Shown piece after piece: positions 45,801 to 53,594 of a stretch of 64,000 nt of DNA (the stretch's first letter is position 1; each line of letters starts with the position of its first letter). The DNA comes from Vibrio zhugei (GTDB lineage Bacteria > Pseudomonadota > Gammaproteobacteria > Enterobacterales > Vibrionaceae): positions 992,001 to 1,056,000 of the forward strand of contig NZ_CP033078.1 of the NCBI RefSeq assembly GCF_003716875.1. The letters are read 5' to 3'. The notes beneath the pieces were generated by a model. The model did no database searches. It saw only the letters and a program-made list of their open reading frames with translations, and was not told where the DNA came from. Made by a program: the position numbers and the translations under genes.

Positions 45801-45917
45801 CCTATCTGCTACGGTTTTAACTTTTATACAAGTTTCGTTGGTAAAATCTATTGTGCTACCACGTTGTAAAGCAGAAACTATGCGAAAAAACATTTACTCA
45901 ATTTTAACTGGTTGAAC

Positions 45918-46024
45918 GTATAACAAGTTAATCAACTGGACGTATTACGGTTGTCATCATTTTTGCAAAAGAAAAAATCGCAAAAATAACACCAACCTAC
46001 ACGCCAGTTATTAAAGCGTTAGTT
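45918..46024 (+). repeat. attC site of cassette 2
   Basis: GTATAAC (45918-45924) and core GTTAGTT (46018-46024), 107 bases, with inner arms AATCAACTGG / CCAGTTATT. Confidence 0.75.
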
Positions 46025-46037
46025 GACAAGGAAAAAC

Positions 46038-46490
46038 ATGAAATCACCACTTCAAAAAATTAAAGATTGGTACTTGTCTCTACCAATTGATCATAGAATA
46101 GATATTGGGGCGATAATCGGAATGTCTTGCCCTGGTTTTGGCGATTTAGGTATATCTACTGAAACTGATTTAATCCCAGAAAAATTTATTGCCCCAATCG
46201 ATGAGGCTCTTTCTCATCCGGCTACTGAAGTTGGGATGGTGTTACTTCTAAGAGAGGCAATACCTTTCTATTTCATAAGTAAACGAGATGACCAAAGTGG
46301 ATGGAAAGAAAGCAAAGCCATGATGCAAGAACTAGCAGATAAACACGATTCAGAAACATTTCAAAGATCTGCCAACAGCATGGATTTTCGAGCTAAGCAA
46401 TGGTTAAGTACATGTGAAAAATGGAATGATATTAAGGACTGCCTAACAAATGAATACCTTAACCAATATTCCAACCCGTTCCGCAACTAA
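46038..46490 (+). CDS. Cassette 3: protein of unknown function (150 residues)
   Basis: The ATG at 46038 has AAGGA upstream. The product is soluble and helical, with no signal peptide. It begins MKSPLQKIKDWYLSLPIDHR and has a MVLLLREAIPFYFISKRD stretch. No family was recognised. It is a typical single-gene cassette with its stop directly at its attC. Confidence 0.7.
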   Translation: MKSPLQKIKDWYLSLPIDHRIDIGAIIGMSCPGFGDLGISTETDLIPEKFIAPIDEALSHPATEVGMVLLLREAIPFYFISKRDDQSGWKESKAMMQELADKHDSETFQRSANSMDFRAKQWLSTCEKWNDIKDCLTNEYLNQYSNPFRN

Positions 46491-46532
46491 CAAAGCAAGG
46501 CAGCGGATAAACCGCTGCTTGCGGCGTTAGGC
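46485..46532 (+). repeat. attC site of cassette 3 (short type)
   Basis: Only about 48 bases: AACTAAC and core GTTAGGC enclosing a strong CAGCGG / CCGCTG hairpin. It is much shorter than the VCR-type sites in this array, so the cassette probably came from another integron lineage. Confidence 0.8.
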
Positions 46533-46553
46533 AGATCGAGAAATGAGGAAAAA

Positions 46554-47159
46554 ATGGCATCACCTGTCGAGAAGGACCTGCTAGATACGATCAGCGCAAT
46601 AGCTACGCTGATTACGCCGTTCTTGCTGCTTGGCCTAGGCGGACTTGGATGGCTAATTAAAAGTAAGATTCAGGTATCACAAGCGAAAGTGGAGTCAAGA
46701 GACGCAAGAATTCGTGAGCTTGAGGATAAGCTGCGTGAAGATCGGATCAAAACATACAACGCCATTCTTGAGCCGTTCTTTTTGCTTTTCACCAGCGAAG
46801 AAGCATTTGCAAAAGATCCCAAGTTCAAAAATAAGAATAAAAATGACCTCGCTATGGCAAGAATGTTGTCTGTTGAATATCGTGAAGTCGGCTTCAAGCT
46901 ATCTCTGGTAGCTAATGACTCAGTAGTTCGCGCTTACAATAAACTGATGCAGTATTTCTATCACACTGAAAAAGATCCGAGGCCGATTGAAGAAAAAGTA
47001 TGCGATTGGATCGCTTTAATGGGGGATCTTTTGCTTGAGATCCGTAAAAGTATGGGCAATGAATCGAGTGCTTTGGATCGCTGGGAAATGGTCGAATGGT
47101 TCATGACGGACGCTCCTAGCCTAAAGCAACAACACAGTTCCAGAGCCATCAAAGCCTAA
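46554..47159 (+). CDS. Cassette 4: membrane-anchored coiled-coil protein of unknown function
   Basis: This 201-residue protein has an N-terminal membrane helix (about residues 13-35, AIATLITPFLLLGLGGLGWLI), a coiled coil (about 40-65, VSQAKVESRDARIRELEDKLREDR shortened here to its charged heptads), and a helical C-terminal domain. GAGGAAAAA precedes the ATG. No named family was recognised. The topology, a short anchor with a cytosolic helical domain, recalls small accessory membrane proteins common in cassettes. Confidence 0.7.
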   Translation: MASPVEKDLLDTISAIATLITPFLLLGLGGLGWLIKSKIQVSQAKVESRDARIRELEDKLREDRIKTYNAILEPFFLLFTSEEAFAKDPKFKNKNKNDLAMARMLSVEYREVGFKLSLVANDSVVRAYNKLMQYFYHTEKDPRPIEEKVCDWIALMGDLLLEIRKSMGNESSALDRWEMVEWFMTDAPSLKQQHSSRAIKA

Positions 47160-47258
47160 CAAATAGTTCCAGTTCGTTCCGGGCCGAAAGGCCCTCCACC
47201 GGACTCCCTTTTCTCCGCTTCGCTGCAAAAAGGTCGCCGCTGAACAAAAGCGTTATAA
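47154..47258 (+). repeat. attC site of cassette 4
   Basis: GCCTAAC (47154-47160) and core GTTATAA (47252-47258), about 105 bases with GC-rich inner arms. Confidence 0.7.
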
Positions 47259-47273
47259 GCTTCGAGGAAAATT

Positions 47274-47756
47274 ATGGAAAGCATCATCAAACAAGCAATT
47301 GAATTGCGGAAACAGGATAAGTATCAAGAGTCGAGATCTTTGCTAAAAACGCTGCTAAACGATGAAGTTTATTCTGCTAAAGCTAACTTGCAAATTGCTT
47401 GGTCATACGACAATGAAGGTAAAGAGCAAGAAGCGATTACTCATTATCAGTCATCTCTTTCAGGTCTCTTATCATCGGTAGAAAGGTTTGATGCTTTGTT
47501 CGGGCTAGCGAGTACCTATCGAAGTCTGGGCATGTATTCGGAGGCGTTAAGCTATTTTGAGCAAACTCTAATAGAGTATCCTAGTTCTATTGAAGTTCAG
47601 CCTTTCTATGCCATGTGCCTTTACAACTTGGGACGCCATAAAGAAGCAACATCATTATTACTCGATCTTTTAGTATCAACCACGAACAGTGATGCAATTA
47701 AAGAGTATCAGCGAGCTATTTCTTTATACGCAGAAGATTTAGATAGAACGTGGTAA
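47274..47756 (+). CDS. Cassette 5: tetratricopeptide-repeat protein
   Basis: The 160-residue protein is built of about four TPR-like helical hairpins, for example KANLQIAWSYDNEGKEQEAI and ALFGLASTYRSLGMYSEALS. Such repeats bind other proteins. GAGGAAAATT precedes the ATG. The partner and role are unknown; similar short TPR proteins occur in mobile gene cassettes. Confidence 0.85.
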   Translation: MESIIKQAIELRKQDKYQESRSLLKTLLNDEVYSAKANLQIAWSYDNEGKEQEAITHYQSSLSGLLSSVERFDALFGLASTYRSLGMYSEALSYFEQTLIEYPSSIEVQPFYAMCLYNLGRHKEATSLLLDLLVSTTNSDAIKEYQRAISLYAEDLDRTW

Positions 47757-47766
47757 AACGAAACAC

Positions 47767-47898
47767 GCTTATAACAAGCAATTTAAGAGGGATTCACAAC
47801 GCTCGGCGGTTTTGGTTCAAAGCTTGGTTTATGTGTTTACGGCACAATGGCTTAAGTTGGATGGAATGCGTTGTCGCCCCTTAACGCGGCGTATGTCA
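47767..47898 (+). repeat. attC (VCR-like) of cassette 5 with a damaged core
   Basis: It starts TATAACAAGC, has the VCR-type arms AGAGGGATTCACAACGC and GCGTTGTCGCCCCTTAACGC, and ends GGCGTATGTC where GGCGTTATGTC is expected. The invariant GTT of the recombination core has lost one T. Confidence 0.7.
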
Positions 47899-47927
47899 AC
47901 CGAGTGAGTTCAGTAGAAGGTAGGTAT

Positions 47928-48344
47928 ATGAAGCAAAATATTGTCCATATTGCGTTAGTCGTAAGAGACTACGATGAAGCGATAGATTTTTACGTAAATA
48001 AACTTCAATTTGAGCTTATCGAAGACACTTACCAATCTGAACAAGATAAGCGTTGGGTTGTGGTTGCTCCACCAAATTCACATGGGGTTACATTGTTGCT
48101 CGCAAGAGCTTCGAAATCAGAGCAATTGGATTTCATTGGTAATCAAGCAGGTGGTAGAGTGTTTCTCTTCTTGAACACGGATGATTTCTGGCGCGATTAC
48201 GAGCGTATGAAGTCGATAGGTATCGAATTTGTGCGTTCGCCTAAAGAGCAGGATTACGGCACAGTAGCTGTATTCAAAGATTTATATGGCAATCTTTGGG
48301 ATTTACTTCAGTTGAATCCAGAGCACCCAATGGCGAAAAGGTAG
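47928..48344 (+). CDS. Cassette 6: VOC/glyoxalase-family protein
   Basis: This 138-residue protein has two beta-alpha-beta-beta modules of the vicinal oxygen chelate fold: HIALVVRDYDEAIDFYVNKL at the start and DFWRDYERMKSIGIEF...DLYGNLWDLLQ at the end. The metal ligands are probably His7 of the N-terminal strand and a glutamate or histidine of the second module. Members include glyoxalases, dioxygenases and antibiotic-binding proteins. The substrate is unknown. Its start follows the damaged attC of cassette 5. Confidence 0.88.
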   Translation: MKQNIVHIALVVRDYDEAIDFYVNKLQFELIEDTYQSEQDKRWVVVAPPNSHGVTLLLARASKSEQLDFIGNQAGGRVFLFLNTDDFWRDYERMKSIGIEFVRSPKEQDYGTVAVFKDLYGNLWDLLQLNPEHPMAKR

Positions 48345-48368
48345 GCATAATAAAATGTTAGGTTCAAA

Positions 48369-48815
48369 ATGGAAATCGAGTTATACAAATTAAAAAACAA
48401 TGAATCAGGATGTTTATTCTCATTGTTCAAAAAGTATATGCAGTCTGTAATCACAGTAGCATTGGGTTGGGATGAAAAATTTCAACGTAATGGTTTTGAA
48501 TCTCGGCTGCATCCAGAATGGTTTCGTTGGGTATATTGTAATAACGAAAAAGTAGGGCTGGTTTGTAGTCACCTTACTGATAATAGCCTACATGTTCATT
48601 TACTTATCATTTTCACCGAAGCTCAACGAAAAGGGATTGCATTCAAAGTACTTAACCTTCTAGAATTTGAAGCGAATAACCATAACTTAAATGTCACGTT
48701 GAGTTGTTTTAAAAACAATAAACCCGCATTATCAATGTATTATAAGTTGGGTTATTCAGTGAGTTCAGAGGATGAATATTTTTATAATTTCATCAGCCAC
48801 AGTGAAAAAACCTAA
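48369..48815 (+). CDS. Cassette 7: GNAT-family N-acetyltransferase
   Basis: The 148-residue protein has the GNAT core: a strand HVHLLIIFTEAQRKGIAFKVL with the acetyl-CoA loop (QRKGIA) near residue 90 and the C-terminal helix-strand NNKPALSMYYKLGY. It acetylates an amine substrate that cannot be named. It begins right after a GTTAGGT core with no evident ribosome binding site. Confidence 0.82.
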   Translation: MEIELYKLKNNESGCLFSLFKKYMQSVITVALGWDEKFQRNGFESRLHPEWFRWVYCNNEKVGLVCSHLTDNSLHVHLLIIFTEAQRKGIAFKVLNLLEFEANNHNLNVTLSCFKNNKPALSMYYKLGYSVSSEDEYFYNFISHSEKT

Positions 48816-48907
48816 CAAATCGTATCAATTGACAAGAATACCTGTCACGAATTTTGGTTCCCAAAATGTAGCGCCATGTATTTTTGCAACTGTGCTCAGC
48901 GTTATAT
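48810..48907 (+). repeat. attC site of cassette 7
   Basis: ACCTAAC (48810-48816) and core GTTATAT (48901-48907), 98 bases. Confidence 0.65.
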
Positions 48908-48929
48908 TTCATTCAATATCGAGGGAACG

Positions 48930-49700
48930 ATGCAAGATAAAAGAGTCAAAGACGCATATAGCTCTTACTTTCAATTTAATAATGAGCGAACTCTTTCCAC
49001 AGATTTAAAAAGTGAACTTTTTAAATCTGAGTTTGAAGGGTGTTCAGTTTTTATCGACAAAACACGTAAGTATGACAACCAGATAATCATCCATGGTGCT
49101 TGTAATACAGGAGACTTAGAGAGCTATTTGAGTGTGTATAAACATGGCTTTTCTCCTGAAATTTCTATCGAGCCACAGGCAATAACTAATGAGTTGAAGG
49201 CATGGTTATCAAGTCGCGAGTTTGTCCCAGCTTATGAGCATGAGTTTCTCGAACTAAAGGCGATAAACTACGTAGCGCTCGAAGACGTTCCTGATGAAAT
49301 TACAGTTGAACGATGGACACACGATAATGTCGATGCGTTTCTAGCCTTACTCAAAACGTCAGGTTTAGAGTGTTCGGATGAAATCTGAGATAAGAAGCGC
49401 TCATTTTATTGTACAGACACATTTCGCTGTTATGTCGCAAAAATAAATGGTGAACCCTGTGCTTGGGCAACGAGCTTTATCGAAAATGAATATGCAATAT
49501 TAGCCAATGCGTATACACAAGAAGACTATCGCTCTAAAGGGTGTCAAACGGCTTTACTGCAGGCTCGAATTTCGGATGCAATGTCTTTAGGTGTACAGGT
49601 ATTTTTAACTGATGTTATGCCAAACAGTACCAGCAGCAAGAATTGCAAATCAGTTGGTTTCTGTAGTGTTGGTGTGCGAAGTGTATGGTGTAAGGACTAG
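48930..49700 (+). pseudogene. Cassette 8: GNAT-family gene with one in-frame stop
   Basis: The frame from ATG 48930 (GAGGG upstream) runs 152 residues to a TGA at 49386, then stays open in the same frame for another 103 codons to TAG at 49698. The downstream part contains the catalytic GNAT core (YVAKINGEPCAWATSF, TQEDYRSKGCQTALLQARI), so the stop separates an N-terminal substrate-side domain from the acetyl-CoA-binding part. The unbroken gene would encode 256 residues. Read-through or sequencing error would restore it. Confidence 0.8.
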
Positions 49701-49702
49701 AA

Positions 49703-49799
49703 ATATAACAAAGTATTTAAGAGTGATTCGCAACGCTTGGCGCTTTCGCTTCGTTCAAGTATAGCCCAGCGTCGCTCACACCTTAATGCGGTGTTATTT
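49703..49799 (+). repeat. attC site of cassette 8
   Basis: ATATAAC (49703-49709) and core GTTATTT (49793-49799), 97 bases, with VCR-like GATTCGCAACGC / GCGTCGCTCACACC arms. Confidence 0.75.
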
Positions 49800-49828
49800 A
49801 TAAAAATAATATGGATTGATGAATAGTT

Positions 49829-50260
49829 ATGGAAAAAGACAATTTAGTTGATTTAGCAGTTAAGTATTTCGAAAAAATAGATGCGGGTGACCCTAGCTAT
49901 TTAGACCTATTCTCCGAGGATATTGATTTTTTCTTTCCTAAATTTGGACAGGTGAAAGGAAAGGATGCCTTAGTAGAGTTTGGTAATAGAATTGGTAGCT
50001 CGTTGAGCAGTATCTGGCACGATATAGACGGTTTTCAAATAACAACGGCTGGAAACAAAGTAATCGTTGAAGGACAGGAAGGCGGCGTCATGAGTGACGG
50101 TACTTCTTGGCCGGATAACAATGTGTCCATTGGCCGTTTTTGTAGTGTATTTGAATTTAGCGGAAACTTAATAAGTCGCATGTACGTGTATGTGGATCCT
50201 GATTTTCCGAGTCGAGATTTAGAAAGAATTTCTGTGCTATCAGAGGGAAGTAATGCATGA
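49829..50260 (+). CDS. Cassette 9: SnoaL-like (NTF2-fold) protein
   Basis: The 143-residue protein matches SnoaL-like polyketide-cyclase/isomerase-fold proteins: an N-terminal helix (LVDLAVKYFEKIDAGDPSYLDLF), a FSEDIDFFFPKFGQVKGKDAL segment and C-terminal strands with ISRMYVYVDPDF. The catalytic role, if any, is unknown. No clear attC follows its stop, so the cassette end is lost. Confidence 0.78.
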   Translation: MEKDNLVDLAVKYFEKIDAGDPSYLDLFSEDIDFFFPKFGQVKGKDALVEFGNRIGSSLSSIWHDIDGFQITTAGNKVIVEGQEGGVMSDGTSWPDNNVSIGRFCSVFEFSGNLISRMYVYVDPDFPSRDLERISVLSEGSNA

Positions 50261-50362
50261 CAATTCGTGCATTTATGTCCGGTGTTTATGGTATAAGGTA
50301 ATGAGTTTTCGAGGGTTAAGTACAGCACTGATTAACTCAGTATTAGGAAAATAGGAGCAAAT

Positions 50363-50542
50363 ATGGACATTGCTGTACTAACTTTTGACGGATTTAATGA
50401 ACTGGATTCATTTATAGCGGCGGGCATTTTGAATCGAATGAAAGGCGCTGGTTGGAATGTGCAAATAACGAGCCCCTCTCAATACGTCACTTCAATGAAC
50501 GGGGTGACGATTCAATCTCAGCAACATTTAGAGTTAAAGTAA
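50363..50542 (+). pseudogene. Truncated DJ-1/PfpI-family gene (N-terminal 59 residues)
   Basis: The fragment starts at an ATG with AGGAGC upstream and encodes the first strand-helix-strand of the DJ-1/PfpI fold (AVLTFDGFNELDSFIAAGIL). The family is normally near 190 residues, so about two thirds are missing, including the nucleophile cysteine. The coding sequence breaks at about 50540, next to a 21-base sequence repeated at 54581. Confidence 0.75.
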
Positions 50543-50545
50543 ACC

Positions 50546-50566
50546 AGACACCCATAGTTTATAAAT
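50546..50566. repeat. 21-base repeat, copy 1
   Basis: AGACACCCATAGTTTATAAA matches 54581-54601 with a single mismatch. Both copies lie at the breakpoints of truncated genes, so this may be an end of a lost IS. Confidence 0.6.
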
Positions 50567-50740
50567 GAGCATTACCTTGATTGTCATCCTCCCATTTTTA
50601 CGATGCGATAGTTGGGTTTGACGATTATTATAGAGTTTGTAAGTAGAATTCACGCTTTAACTCGACGCTTTCGTCTTTTGAGCATAAAGAGGGCGTGCCA
50701 ATACAGTGATTATTGGAGTCTATCGGAATGAGTAAAGTGA

Positions 50741-50968
50741 TTAAGCCAGTAGCTTTTTGGTTTGAGTGATTTTCGGTCGGCGTTGGTAATCACAGTGTTG
50801 ATAGTAGCGGGTTAGATTCGCTTCTTTGCCTACCGCGATATGCGTGTGCTGCTCAAATTCGTTTGTAATGATGAGCCAGCTATCGGATGGGATATTGAGC
50901 CTTTGCAGAATTGGGGTAAGTGATACATCAATATGGCCGCGTTTATCATCGCGAAGTATTCGCCCAGT
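50741..50968 (-). pseudogene. C-terminal remnant of a Y1 (REP-associated/IS200-like) transposase
   Basis: The minus strand holds an open frame of about 75 codons with a stop at 50741. The translated tail (TGRILRDDKRGHIDVSLTP, then ILQRLNIPSDSWLIIT) fits the C-terminal part of long Y1 transposases. It is cut at 50968 by the end of the outer IS3-family element, and its N-terminal part is not found on the other side. Confidence 0.6.
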
Positions 50969-51177
50969 TGTCCACTTCCCCTAAACTGAGACAGACTTAA
51001 TTAGAGTTTTCTACAATGATTAATTTAGGAGACGACAATGAAAAAATCACGCTATACAGAATCTCAGATTATCGGGGTTTTAAAGGAAGTGGATGCTGGT
51101 GTAATCATCCCCTAAAATAGTGGCATACCATTTTGGAGTTCTTCAGCATACACTGAATGAATCAGGGAGAACTCGCT

Positions 51178-51444
51178 ATGAAAAAATCACGCTATACCGA
51201 AACACAGATCGTGAAAATTTTGAAAGAAGTCGAAGGTGGTCGCCTTATCAAGGAAGTCTGCCGAGAATACGGAATATCTGATGCCACTTATTACAACTGG
51301 AAATCTAAATATGGTGGTATGGAAGCATCGGACGTTAAACGGTTAAAAGAGCTGGAAGACGAAAATCGTCGTCTTAAATCGATGTTTGCCGAGCTGAGCT
51401 TAGAGCACCGAATTCTCAAAGATATCATCGAAAAAAAGCTGTAA
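51178..51444 (+). CDS. Inner IS3 orfA (transposase helix-turn-helix subunit)
   Basis: This 88-residue protein has a helix-turn-helix (EVCREYGISDATYYNWKSKYGG) and a leucine-zipper segment. It ends at an A7G slippery run (51431-51438), the usual place for programmed -1 frameshifting in IS3 elements, which would fuse it to orfB. Confidence 0.9.
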   Translation: MKKSRYTETQIVKILKEVEGGRLIKEVCREYGISDATYYNWKSKYGGMEASDVKRLKELEDENRRLKSMFAELSLEHRILKDIIEKKL

Positions 51445-52289
51445 AGCCAGCGATAAGACGTGAACTGGTTGACTATGTACGCCAGGTACACAAAGTCAGT
51501 TTGCGTCTAGCATGTCGCGCAGTTGGCATCAGTGATTCGGTTTATCGATATCAGCCTAAAGCGAGCGATGACCAAGAAGTGATAAGTGCATTACAACAAG
51601 CCGTTGAGCGCTATCCAGCATACGGCTTTGGTTTATTACTCAAGATCCTTCGTCGCTGGGGTAAGACATGGAATCATAAGAGGATTTATCGGATTTACTG
51701 CGAGTTGAAACTCAATAAACGCCGTAAAGGGAAAAAGCGTCTGCCAAATCGTCACCCAGAGCCACTGAGTGTACCGTTGTCAGAGAACCGGTGCTGGTCA
51801 ATCGATTTTATGAGTGACAGCTTACAATGTGGACGTCGATTCCGAACCTTCAATGTGGTGGATGATTTTAATCGAGAAGCGTTGGCCATCGACGTTGATC
51901 TGAGTTTACCCACTCAGCGAGTAGTTCGAGTGCTTGAACGAGTCATTGCTTGGCGAGGCTACCCTGAGAAACTACGAATGGACAACGGCCCTGAGTTTAT
52001 CTCCACAACATTAGCAACGTGGGCAGAAAAGCACGATGTTCAGTTGGAATTTATCCAACCAGGAAAACCCACTCAAAACTCGTACATTGAACGATTTAAT
52101 CGCACATACCGCACTGAAATTCTGGATATGTACGTCTTCAAAACACTAACGGAAGTTCGAGAATTAACGGAAGACTGGATCAGAGAATACAACGAAGAGC
52201 GTCCTCATGGTGCACTGAATGATCTGACCCCATGGGAATATTTAATGAAATATGAACGGGTTGAAAACTCTAATTATGAGTGTAACTAA
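51432..52289 (+). CDS. Inner IS3 orfB (DDE transposase)
   Basis: The orfB frame is entered by -1 frameshifting at the A7G run, giving KAVKPAIRRELVDYV before the first internal methionine at 51501. It has the rve-type DDE core: Asp in WSIDFMSDSL, Asp in LRMDNGPEFIS and Glu in NSYIERFNRTYR. The frame is intact, and the element is probably functional. Confidence 0.88.
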   Translation, partial: KKAVKPAIRRELVDYVRQVHKVSLRLACRAVGISDSVYRYQPKASDDQEVISALQQAVERYPAYGFGLLLKILRRWGKTWNHKRIYRIYCELKLNKRRKGKKRLPNRHPEPLSVPLSENRCWSIDFMSDSLQCGRRFRTFNVVDDFNREALAIDVDLSLPTQRVVRVLERVIAWRGYPEKLRMDNGPEFISTTLATWAEKHDVQLEFIQPGKPTQNSYIERFNRTYRTEILDMYVFKTLTEVRELTEDWIREYNEERPHGALNDLTPWEYLMKYERVENSNYECN

Positions 52290-52510
52290 TTAGGGGAGGT
52301 TTACACTGGTATGAAGGTTGAGGAAGTATGCCGCCAGCACGGTATCAGCAGTGCGACGTTTTACAATTGGAAGTCCAAGTACGGTGGTATGGAAGCGTCT
52401 GACGTAAAACGATTGAAAGAGCTTGAAGAAGAAAATGCCAAGCTCAAAAAGATGTTTGCGGATGTCAGTCTGGAAAATAATGCCATTAAGGAGCTTGTCG
52501 CAAAAAAGGG

Positions 52511-53356
52511 TTGGTGACAGCAGACAAACGCGAGTGTGCCAGCCTCTTGGTTGAGGCGGGGCTAAGTATCGTCAGGGCCTGTTCGTTTGTTGGTATTGGC
52601 CGAGCGACCTTTTATCGCCCAGAACGCGACTGGCGCAAAATGGATGCTGCTGTCATTGATGCGATCAATGCGGTGTTGGAGAAGTCGCCACGAGCAGGCT
52701 TCTGGAAGTGTTTTGGTCGAATACGTTTCAAGGGCTTCACGTTTAACCATAAACGTGTCTATCGCGTTTACTGCCAGATGGGGTTAAATCTAAGACGCAG
52801 AACAAAACGAGTACGGCCGAAGAGAATAGCAAAGCCCTTAGAAGTGCGGGATCAGGCAAACCATCAATGGGCGTTGGACTTTATGCATGACACTTTATAT
52901 TGCGGCAAACGGTTCAGAACACTGAATGTGGTGGATGAAGCCACGCGGGAGTGTCTTGCGATTGAAGTTGATACGTCTTTGCCCGCTGGCCGCGTGGTAC
53001 GAGTGCTAGAGCAGCTTAAGGCTGAGCGTGGTTTACCAACTCAGTTGCGTATGGATAATGGCCCGGAGCTCATTTCGGCAACGCTGACAGATTGGTGTGA
53101 AAGCAATAATATTGAATTGGTATTTATCCAGCCAGGAAAGCCACAGCAAAATGGCTTTGTTGAACGCTTTAATGGTTCATTCCGTAGAGAGTTTCTGGAT
53201 GCTTACTTGTTTGAAAATCTCAGTCAGGTGAGAGACATGGCTTGGCTCTGGCGACTGGATTACAACGAAGAACGAACCCATGAAAGTTTGGGTAACCTGC
53301 CTCCGGCAGCTTACCGAGCAAAACTGGAAAACTCTAGTTCAGCACTGTCTCATTAA
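52511..53356 (+). CDS. Outer IS3 orfB (DDE transposase)
   Basis: This 281-residue protein overlaps the end of orfA and has the DDE core: Asp in WALDFMHDTL, Asp in LRMDNGPELIS and Glu in NGFVERFNGSFR. It is intact although its orfA is broken, and it is related to, but distinct from, the inner orfB. Confidence 0.92.
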   Translation: MVTADKRECASLLVEAGLSIVRACSFVGIGRATFYRPERDWRKMDAAVIDAINAVLEKSPRAGFWKCFGRIRFKGFTFNHKRVYRVYCQMGLNLRRRTKRVRPKRIAKPLEVRDQANHQWALDFMHDTLYCGKRFRTLNVVDEATRECLAIEVDTSLPAGRVVRVLEQLKAERGLPTQLRMDNGPELISATLTDWCESNNIELVFIQPGKPQQNGFVERFNGSFRREFLDAYLFENLSQVRDMAWLWRLDYNEERTHESLGNLPPAAYRAKLENSSSALSH

Positions 53357-53573
53357 AGGGGAAGTGGGCAATGCGTGATTAGAATGTGGGGTTTGTGGTG
53401 CGCTTACAGTATTTTACTATTAGTATTATGAACATCGCACATCATTAGGGCTCCCTATTAAATTCATTGAATCAAGTGTGTTTTTGGCGAAATTCATTAG
53501 ATCAGAATGAGCGATGCGCGTCTACTCATTGTTTTATATAGAAATTATGAGGGGATTCGTAAGATGCGGGCGT

Positions 53574-53580
53574 TAGTTGC
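53574..53580 (+). repeat. Integron core site upstream of the TA cassette
   Basis: GTTAGTT marks the 5' boundary of the TA cassette. Its matching outer box upstream has not been found and may have been removed by the IS rearrangements. Confidence 0.45.
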
Positions 53581-53594
53581 TTAATCAGCTTCTG

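Larger units (their letters stand above)
43805..45915 (+). pseudogene. Cassette 2: acyltransferase-3 family gene split by an IS30 insertion
   Basis: The 5' part (43805-44711) and the 3' part (45803-45915) join in frame when the element at 44712-45800 and one copy of a 2-base CC duplication are removed, giving 339 residues. It is a multi-pass acyltransferase (OatA/NodX type): DIRIDTLRFIGLSMIIFAH in helix one, RFKRLVAPVW after it, and about ten helices. Such enzymes O-acylate surface sugars. The disrupted protein loses its last helix, and the reading frame runs on into the element for about 22 codons. Confidence 0.88.
51100..52305 (+). mobile_element. Inner IS3-family element (1206 bp)
   Basis: The ends are TGTAATCATCCCCTAA (left) and, inward from the right, TGTAAACCTCCCCTAA. 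The flanks carry CTGG at 51096-51099 and 52306-52309, a 4-base target duplication. It lies within orfA of the outer element. Confidence 0.9.
51038..52517 (+). pseudogene. orfA of the outer IS3-family element, split by the inner IS
   Basis: The 5' part (51038-51099) and the 3' part (52310-52517) join in frame after removing the inner element and one CTGG duplication, giving 89 residues: MKKSRYTESQIIGVLKEVDA followed by the helix-turn-helix VCRQHGISSATFYNWK and a leucine-zipper region. It is disrupted, so the outer element is probably unable to move on its own. Confidence 0.85.
50969..53370 (+). mobile_element. Outer IS3-family element, interrupted by a second IS
   Basis: The terminal inverted repeats are TGTCCACTTCCCCTAAACTG (left) and, read inward from the right, TGCCCACTTCCCCTTTAATG. 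The element carries orfA (split) and an intact orfB. Without the inner element it would be about 1.2 kb. No target duplication is seen (flanks AGT and ATG), so one or both flanks have been rearranged. Confidence 0.85.
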
